Positions 56,583-64,000 of a stretch of 64,000 bases of DNA are shown in pieces. Under the pieces are notes generated by a model. That model was not told where the DNA came from, did no database searches, and saw only the letters and a list, made by a program, of their open reading frames with translations. The DNA lies in NCBI GenBank assembly GCA_963922205.1, contig CAWUHX010000234.1:527189-591188 (forward strand), in the 5' to 3' direction. Position 1 is the stretch's first letter. Every line of letters begins with the position of its first letter. Origin of the DNA: Romanomermis culicivorax (Eukaryota > Nematoda > Enoplea > Mermithida > Mermithidae). A program made the translations under genes and the position numbers.

Positions 56583-57168
56583 AGCCTGGGTAGCTGATGG
56601 AACTTCCTTGACATTGCAAATAGCGGAGCAAAAAACCCAAGGCAGTTGACCTTATGGTTCCACGGAATCCCAGCCAGCTATGCAAGGCGTGATGCTGGCT
56701 ACAACATTGGTAGTCTTCGGCAGATCAGCGACCATATTGGCAGCAGGTCTAGATTGAGAGGAAATGGCAGCACCCGATGAGTGGGCCATGGTATCGGCAG
56801 CAGTCCTCGGAGGGGCTGGCAATCCAGCGGCAATGGAGGTGCTGTAGGGTTGAAACATGGAATTATGGTGTGGCAATCATGATTGTAGTAGTGTGTCCGC
56901 AATTGTGTCTCCATTCATCTGTTGTTCCAACATCATTGTTGAAGGCGCGATTGTTGAAATTGACATTGGGATTGTTGTTGTGGGGCACCATTCATCGATC
57001 TGGATTTTCATTGTAGTTTCGGTACTGTTCATTCATTTGTTTCAGCCAGATACAGTTCTCGGTATTGTGAGTGTGTGTTTTATTGGCATCATACCACATA
57101 CTAGAAAACTGGGATGGCGGAAACAAATTGCGGTCGTGGTTGGCTGGTCTATTGTATTGGTCATGAGA

Positions 57169-57885
57169 TCAATTGCGGCTTCGGAATGTGTCACGATCTT
57201 GGCGTTCATAGTTGTCATTTCCTTTAGGCAGCATGGACAAGCTGGATATTCTTTCTTCTTGTTCGTCTATACGATCCATTATCTTTTGTAAAAGGATGAC
57301 GGTTTTATCAATTGGAGAGCCGCTACTCAATTTGACATGATTTCTATCAGATGTAGAAACCATATCATTTTCACGGCAATCCATAAGCTTATCACCACTA
57401 GGATGGCCTTCAAAACGTCTAATTGGTCGAGGCGAGGAAAGCTGGGTCACAGCTTCTGAAGCCACATGATTCACCTTAATCGGTTGGTCAACAGTGCGGA
57501 TCTCGGCTTTTGTAGCATTGAGCACATTACAAGCTTTCGTGATAGCTGCAGCCAATTGTTGGACATTTGTGAAATTTTCTGCTTCTTTACCAATAGTTAT
57601 TTGATAGAAAAGTGGCATTTTAGTTAGAGAAATTTTAATGATTGTTTGATGCCGAAAAATTTGATCTTTATGTTGGTAAAGAAGTTGCACATACGTCATT
57701 ACCCGGCTTAGAAAAGTGGCAGGCTCTTCTCCAGCTTCGGGGGCAATTGCTACTAATCCACGTTCAAGCATCATTTCGTTGCAATCAGGAGCAAGTTGGA
57801 ACATGAACAGATGTTTGGCTTCGCCATATTGATTAACATCTAGAATCATATCACTGGGGGCATCATGCCTGAGATGGTGGAGTGA
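57169..57885 (-). pseudogene. Gypsy-4 gag, N-terminus replaced by LTR sequence
   Basis: The frame extends to 57924, but its first codons lie in LTR sequence of another family, so the original start is lost. The remaining ~240 codons contain LFMFQLAPDCNEMMLERG and PGEEPATFLSRVMTYVQLLY-type helices (EEPATFLSRVMTYVQLLYQH), followed by QQLAAAITKACNVL and a coiled coil (IMDRIDEQEERISSL), consistent with a retrotransposon Gag. After the stop, the continuation has HTHNTENCIWLK, a zinc-knuckle-like remnant. Assignment as Gag rests on its position before the protease and on composition. Confidence 0.6.
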
Positions 57886-58416
57886 AATCTTCTTCCGCCA
57901 ATCGCTGCTTCTTGCTCCTTCCACTTCGCTTGTTTAGTCATGCCTTCCAATGCTTTCCTGGTACCATATGCTTTTACACTTCTCTTATGCTTGCTTCCTA
58001 CAGTGGACTTCACCATGCCTCTGTGCTTCCGTGTATGCTTCTATATCTATTTCTTCTGTATATACATGTTTTTGTAGGAACCATCACTACTGTTCCACTT
58101 GAGACTTGTGTCTGGCTGGGCTTCTACTTTTTACTGTGTGCAGGTGTGTTTACGATTTTTATGGGGAATTAATGTAGCCATGGAATGTGTACTTTCATGT
58201 AGATTCTAGGGGACCAGCTGCCGATGCACAAATTAATTAGAGCATCTTAATTGGGTCAATAACAGCAGGGTGTCGGACAATCAAAATAAAGTACTTCACA
58301 TAAATTTATAGGAATGTTTTGGTGTGAATTCCAGACACCCTTGAGACCAAAGATTATGAAATGAATTTAGTGAACAATATGTATTCACATTAATGAGTTA
58401 GCATGTACATTACATT
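57885..58416 (-). repeat. Gypsy-3-family LTR fragment (U3 part)
   Basis: Diverged but continuous match to the first ~530 bp of the gypsy-3 LTR in reverse orientation (CTTGAGA...GTGTCTGG, TTAATTGGG, CCAGCTGCC), with a recognisable outer end (TAGCATGTACATTACA). It is joined directly to the gypsy-4 gag. Confidence 0.75.
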
Positions 58417-58453
58417 ATTTAGGTTTTGTACTTCTTTCCTGTTTATGTTTCAG

Positions 58454-59046
58454 GTGTTGGCAGCAAGGAACAATGGCAATGGAAATGGACCATGTCAGCA
58501 AGTGAGCCGAAAACAGAGACGTTTGGTAAGTTTCTCTGCTCAAAATATAAAGTCTGAGGTTGATCTGAAGTCCTAGAATGTGTCCAACAGGTGAGTTTCT
58601 TGTTTATTCTGGTGACTCAAGTAAACGCCGTAACCACTAAAAATATACAATAAATCAGCGGGTTTCTATTTACAGTTGATGAATAGAAAGGTGGACAAGC
58701 GAGAGGATCTTGAAAGGAAGAAGGCAAAATAATACGCAGACACCCCCAAAAAGTAAGTTTTACATGCAATATATATGGTAAATTTGTTACATAAAAACTT
58801 ACAAAAAACAAAAATGTTTCTAATTTATTTTCTTATTTTTCGTCTCTTTCTTCATAGGATCCCATTGAATGAGGGAAATCAGTGTTTGAGTTGACTTTTC
58901 CATGAGTTACTATCTCAAATTATATTTAATTCTAAGTTTCTAATGTTTTTTATTCATTTAGACAGCGTTTCCTTTGAAGAAGTGAAGGAGGGGACAACAA
59001 ACGCAAATAAAAGGAAAGTTGGACAATGAAGTCAATGGAGAAACAG
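58454..59046 (+). other. Series of exon-like segments with good splice sites
   Basis: Segments with T-rich acceptors and GTAAGT/GTTAGT donors: 58454-58525 (TTTCAG before, GTAAGT after), 58676-58752 (TTTACAG, GTAAGT), a segment starting at 58858 (TTCATAG) and 58962-59046 (CATTTAG, GTTAGT). The first two read through in one frame (GNGNGPCQQVSRKQRRL, then MNRKVDKREDLERKKAK and a stop), a very basic C-terminus. I do not recognise the protein. These could be the last exons of a host gene whose upstream part has been disrupted by the LTR insertion. Confidence 0.35.
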
Positions 59047-60250
59047 GTTAGTTACTGTAGCTTAGTTTCTATATTTCTTACATTTTCCTCCCCTAATAGC
59101 AGATCTCCTGGGACGCAAAGAGAATTCTCTGCTTCTAAATATATTTCTTCATTCTAAAGTCCCTAATCTCATTTTCAATATCTATTCAAGTTGGGTTTCT
59201 TTTCGAATTTCTTTTTTTTCAGTAACTCCTATTTTGTTTCCTCAATCACTTCATAAGTTTCTTTTCCTGAGTTTCGGTTTTCCTATGCTCAATTTGACTC
59301 TTTTTTTTATTTGTTGTCCCTATTCCTTTCTTTTTTGTCTCTTTCTCAGTTTCAGTTCCTTGGTAGACGATCAAGCAATGTAATTTATTTGGGGTGGCTA
59401 CTCACTAAAAAAAAAAATAAGTGTGAAATAAAAGAAAATTTCGGTTTCACAAAAATACTATTTCATAAAATATTTATATATATTTTTGTTTGTTTTTTCA
59501 CCAGTTTCTATTAATATGGGTGCTGGCATCGACCTTGTCCTTCCAGTCTCTCACAGTTCCATGGATTTGCGTAAAAACGCAAATGAGCCTTGGCGTAATC
59601 ACAAAGTAAAAGTTGCACTTTGCCTTTTTCTTTGGTTTCATAAATTCCGATTCTTTTGTTTCATAAATTCCGATTTGTTGGGGTAGCATTGGGATTGCTA
59701 ATAATCGTTTCTGATCAGCTACTAGATGTTGTAAGCTAGAAAAAATGGGATAATAAGCATCTAATACCAAATAAAGGTCTAAGGTGACTAGCGATTTTAA
59801 TGCAGGATAAAGAATATGTTTCTCAGTGGTTTCAACAGCAGGCCAATTTGGTTCTTCCTCAAAGGTTGGGCCGAAAATGTTTTTCCATTCTTCTTCGGCA
59901 TTTGCATTGGCGTCATAATCGATATATAATAATGAAAAAAAAATAAAACTGTCGAATAAGTAAACAAGTTCTGTAAACAAAAATACAAGCAAAAATAAAA
60001 TCTACAGTATACAGTGGCGATAATTAATAAAGATGTCTCATCAAGCTTCAAAAAGTATTTTTTTGGTGATAAATAATTACAAATAAAATATTTAGCTCGA
60101 CAGAAAAATAACTTGGTGGAAAACGAAGCTACTTGCAATAGGTAAAAGTAATAAAAATGAGAAAAATACGGGCAATGCTTCTGCAAAAAGTTACTTTAGA
60201 GGCATACGAAAAATAACTAATGGACAGAGACAAATGAAGATGAAAAGTTA
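59047..60250. other. Mostly non-coding; one unrecognised minus-strand ORF
   Basis: A minus-strand ORF at 59498-59992 contains an acidic then ordered segment (EEEWKNIFGPTFEEEPNWP, LPQQIGIYETKESEF). It might be an exon, since a T-rich tract precedes it, but no family is recognised. Confidence 0.3.
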
Positions 60251-60303
60251 CATGGGCAAATTTTTCATGCGAAATATGTACAAGCATTTTTTTATATGTG
60301 ATT

Positions 60304-61740
60304 TCACAAAGATGGCACGGGTGTATAATTCGAAAAGATGTGAGCCTCTTTTTGCATATTTTGTTTCAATGTGGGGTCTGTTGCATTCCTTAGGGGTTTT
60401 TCTGTTTCTGTTACTTTATTCGAATGTTTCTCAGCTAGGGCACTTTTTTTCTTAAGTAGATTCACATGTACCCATTCAGCTCCTGTTTCTTGTTCATTAG
60501 GTAGATTTATCTGCACTATCGGGGGCTTTACATCTAAAAATTTGTACAGGCCTTGCCAGGGGATGGTGAATTTTGGTCAGTGGCATAGTTTCACAGTAGG
60601 ATTATACTTTAAAACTTCCCTTTCTGCACATGCAGTTCGTGTTGTTTCTTATCATACTGTAACTTTTGGGTTTCTTGAGCTTTTTCAATGTTTTTTCTTG
60701 CAGATTCCCATGCCTCAGCCAAGAATCGTTGGAAATGGTCGCTGTATTCATCGAGATCAATGTGCTAGCAACTCAGTTGGAAGGTCAAAGGGAAGTCAAT
60801 CAGTAAATTCAGAAGGCGCCTGAACAAAAGGAAAAAAGGTGAGTACTTTGTTGATTTTTGTGGTGTGCTATTGTATGCAAAACAGGTATATATCCCAATC
60901 TGTGTGCTTGTTATTGACATATATGGAAATCATGGTAGCTAGTGTCTTATTGAATCTTTCTGTAAGGCCATCTGTCTGTGGGTGATAAGGCCTTGTGTAA
61001 ACTTTCCGGGAGCCACATAATTCACAAATTTTGAGCACTAATTCTGAAAAAAAATTTGCTCCTCTGTCTGACAAAAGAACAAGGGGGGCACCAAAGCGCA
61101 AAACGATTTCTGTAAGAAAGACTTTTGCTGATGTTTCTGCTGTTCCATCTGGTATGGCTACGGCGGTTGCATACTTAGTTAGGTATTCTGCGAAAACCAT
61201 GGCATATTTGTTTCCATTTTCTGTCATTGGTAAGCATCCCGATATGTCAACAGCCATTCTGCCAAAAGGTCCTGTTAGGGGTATGGGTACCAAAGGTGCT
61301 TTTGTTCTCTTCCCTGTCGTTTTTTTCATTGTGCAACTGATACATTTTTCACAATGTAACTGGGTTTCTTCATACATTCCTGGCCAGAAATAATGAGTTC
61401 TGATTCTGGCTAAGGTTCTAAAAAATCCTAAGTTACTGGAAAAAACATCATCGTGACAAGCTTCTAAAGTTTCTTCTACCAAGCTTCTGGGTATGACTAA
61501 CTTAGGTCCAGTTTCTGGTGCCTTAGGTGTACAGTACAGAATATTTTTACTGATCACATAATCAACACTCGTGAGTTGCACATGTTGCATTTCTCTAAAC
61601 TCAACTGGTAATCGATTAAATAGCATATACTCAAGATACCTTCTGCAAAATTCATGTTTCTGTTGTGCTTCCCAAATCTTTGTTAGCATCTCTTGAGTCT
61701 CACTAACATTGGTAACTGCAGCACAAATGAGATTTCTTGA
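60304..61740 (-). pseudogene. Gypsy-5 integrase (Ty3/gypsy), 5' truncated, tail frameshifted
   Basis: An open frame from 61740 to 60868 gives the zinc-binding and catalytic domains. Zinc region: CHDD...SNLG...HCEKCISC, in which the second His of HHCC is Asn. Catalytic residues: Asp in MAVDISGCL, Asp in LLSDRGANF and Glu in DGLTERFNKTL, all present. A TAG at 60868 ends it. The tail continues after a disrupted stretch: WESARKNIEKAQETQKLQYDKK and then WVHVNLLKKK near 60450, the C-terminal domain. The gene is cut at 61740 where the second repeat family begins; RT and RNase H are absent. It is different in sequence from the other integrases here. Confidence 0.83.
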
Positions 61741-62985
61741 AAGTGCTGGCTGCCACTAGCATAGGTGCCGTTGGCTAGTGATGTACCACTTGGCTGCCAC
61801 TAGCATAGGTGCTGTTGGCTAGTGATGTACCACGCACTACATTAGTTTATATCACAGCCCTTCGGCGCTTATTTTCGCGGATGACTTATTTGCAGAACAG
61901 CAAACATTTATGATGACTTCCATAGGTGCGTCCTTCAGTCCTGGGTGTGTGCCTCTAGTCGTGTGTTATTAATGAAAATTTCATGACTAGAGACATGCTC
62001 AGCATTGTGGGACTCAAAACTTCTAATCAAGCTGCCCGGCGGTATACTGTAGTCGCTAGCCTTAACGCAGGATTCCGGTAATTTGTCTGGTGGTCATTAG
62101 TGCCACCCGCAATAGACCACATTCAGTGACGCATGTGTGCCGAGGTCATGCATTTTTCACAGAAGATTTCATGATCGGGTTCACATGCATCATGGAACTG
62201 TGGTCTTGTACTTTCTGGGGTGCTTATTTCTGTCAATATAAGCTATTTTCCCAATGAATTTCCTACATGTTAGTTTCATTTTTGTCTCGTTTTAAATATT
62301 AATTTTTCTACATTTTTTCTCTTGTGTCGTTTTAGAGTTTTTTGCACTGTTTACTGCTCATATTTTTGCTGTGTTTCTACTTTTTTCGTTTTTTATTTTT
62401 GCTGTGTTTCTACTTTTCTCGATCACAGTGTGGATAGATTGTGTAGAGCTTTTCTCTTCCTTTTTTATGTTTCTCTTCTGCTTTCATTTTTTTCTTTCCT
62501 TACACACTTTATTCTTTTCCCACGGTGTTGTAGTTTTTTATTATGCTTTTAATCCTGAATTTTTTACAGTTACACGGGGGTGTTCAATATTACTTCAGTT
62601 CTTTACTGTTTTTCCTGTATTTGTGTTTCTACATGTTTTGTAGTTATTTTTGCTTGTGTCTATTTAAATGCTCGATTTTTCTATTGTATATTTTAGGATG
62701 GTTTTTAGTATAGGTATTAATTTTTTGGGTGTTTATGTTAGTTTGTTTCCTCTTTTACTTTTTCTTAGCGTCAACTTGAGTTTCTACTGTTTTGTGTTAA
62801 GAATGATAAAATAAGTCATAAGAACAATATGAGGGATTAAAACCACAAGAGAGCCGTTTCAATGTGTCTTCATTTCTGCTTCACCAATAATTTCAATCGT
62901 TTTTGGAACTGGTCAATGACAGAAATGATTTTGCTTTAATTTGGCTTTTTTGCAATTCAAATAAAAAAATGTGGGGCCTCAGAGG
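61741..62985 (+). repeat. Second repeat family (R2), copy B, uninterrupted
   Basis: Full-length counterpart of 12520-13302 plus 18072-18400. It starts with a ~52-bp tandem duplication (TGGCTGCCACTAGCATAGGT twice). At 62630 it shows the CTACATGTTTTGTAG site that is occupied by gypsy-1 in copy A. A mariner-type C-terminal relic lies at 62869-62935 on the minus strand. Confidence 0.85.
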
Positions 62986-63064
62986 CTAAAACTGAACTGG
63001 ATAGGTTGGTACACATTTTAAAATTACACTGGGTTATTGTTAACGCTAGGTTACACTACTTATT

Positions 63065-63890
63065 GTAACGCCCAGATTCTAATTGTACTTTTACTTGATC
63101 TTGATACTGCATGTTTCACAGTCCGCGGGGACGCAGGTAATGACAATTTACGAGGATAATAGGATAAAGGCGAACACTAAATCAACGATTGCTTTCCTCA
63201 TGGACAAAATACACGAATACCCTTCTTCACAAAAACAAGTCTCACTTTTGAAAAAAAGGTTTCTAACAGTCTCCCTTTAAAAGACACCCTTTCATAAAAT
63301 CTCGCATAAGAAGAACATGATTTCAAAAAATCTGATGGAATCACGCTTTGCTTCTCTTTAAATACTGCTTTTTTAGCCACTCCCTTGGCTCGGGGGAGGT
63401 CTGTTTCTGAAAATCTTCTTCCGCCAATCACTGCTTCTTGCTTCTTCCACTTCACTTGTTTAGTCACGCCTTCCAATGCTTTCCTGGTACCGTATGCTTT
63501 TACACTTCTCTTATGCTTGCTTCCTACAGTGGACTTTACCATGCCTCTGTGCTTCTGTGTATGCTTCTATATCTGTTTCTTCTGCATATACATGTTTTTG
63601 TAGGAACCATCACTACTGTTCCACTTGAGACTGGTGTCTGGCGGGGCTTCTACTTTTTACTGTGTGCAGGTGTGTTTACGATTTTTATGGGGAAATTAAT
63701 GTAGCTGTGGAATGTGTACTTTCGTGTAGATCCTTGGGGACCAGCTGCCCATGTGCAAATTAATTAGAGCATCTTAATTGGGTCAATAATGGCGGGGTGT
63801 GGGATGATCAAAATAAAGTACTTAACATAAATTTATAGGAATGTTTGGGCGTGAATTCCAGACACCCTTGAGATGATAGATTATGGAATG
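63065..63890 (-). repeat. Gypsy-3-family LTR, diverged, minus orientation
   Basis: Starts with TGTAACG (the inner end in this orientation) and follows the gypsy-3 LTR in reverse complement through the GGAGTGGC/TATTTAAAG promoter part and the CTTCTTCCGCCAATC and CTTAATTGGG segments, to the CCAGACACCCTTGAGA segment, after which it diverges. No gag or pol of this copy is visible in the window. Confidence 0.75.
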
Positions 63891-64000
63891 AATTTATAAT
63901 TAATAAACGAGAATCACAGGGTGTACAATTTTTTTTTCTCGTATAAGCACGTTTTTTAAACAATACAATCCAGCGTCATAGTACTCTGCGTTGATACCAC

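Overview
This looks like a transposon-dense stretch of an animal genome, most likely a nematode. The evidence is a Maverick/Polinton (adintovirus-like) element with chromodomain integrase and adenain-type protease, Ty3/gypsy, LINE, mariner and Harbinger relics, GT-AG introns of about 55-210 bp with T-rich acceptors, and degenerate (TTAGGC)n-type hexamers inside the DNA. Several protein fragments remind me of mermithid nematodes such as Romanomermis; that is an impression from memory, not a search result. I found no tRNA, rRNA or CRISPR and no clearly intact host gene.

Layout. 1-4.75 kb: the 3' half of a Maverick (integrase C-terminus, protease, penton-like, core-like and major capsid genes on +, plus a PC4-like gene on -), with three structural genes carrying stop codons. 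6.0-7.4 kb: broken conserved ORF, minus strand. 8.0-12.5 kb: a compound repeat that includes a mariner-like transposase relic; its inverted copy lies at 40.3-53.5 kb. 12.5-18.4 kb: a second repeat split by a complete 4.76-kb Ty3/gypsy element (gypsy-1, minus) with a 5-bp target duplication. 20.2-23.5 kb: a five-exon gene of a widespread element-associated type, open apart from nonsense codons. 23.6-24.7 kb: a 171-bp satellite beside a Harbinger transposase exon. 25-37 kb: mostly non-coding, with another mariner repeat, a gag relic, a LINE relic and a tandem repeat. 37.8-40.3 kb: gypsy-2 (gag, then an envelope-like gene, truncated). 42.4-51.4 kb: gypsy-3, a large Ty3/gypsy provirus-like element. 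53.5-58.4 kb: gypsy-4 (gag and protease, minus). 60.3-61.7 kb: gypsy-5 integrase. 61.7-63.9 kb: second-repeat copy and another gypsy-3-family LTR.

The most unusual system is gypsy-3. An envelope-like glycoprotein region (signal peptide, Cys-rich ectodomain, one membrane span) lies BETWEEN gag and pol and shares one reading frame with protease, reverse transcriptase, RNase H and integrase. Gypsy-2, a clearly different element, has a related envelope directly after gag. This suggests a lineage of retroelements with gag-env-pol order in which Pol may be made as a membrane-anchored Env-Pol fusion. Nearly every broken ORF in the window is interrupted mainly by in-frame stops rather than frameshifts, which is itself worth examining.
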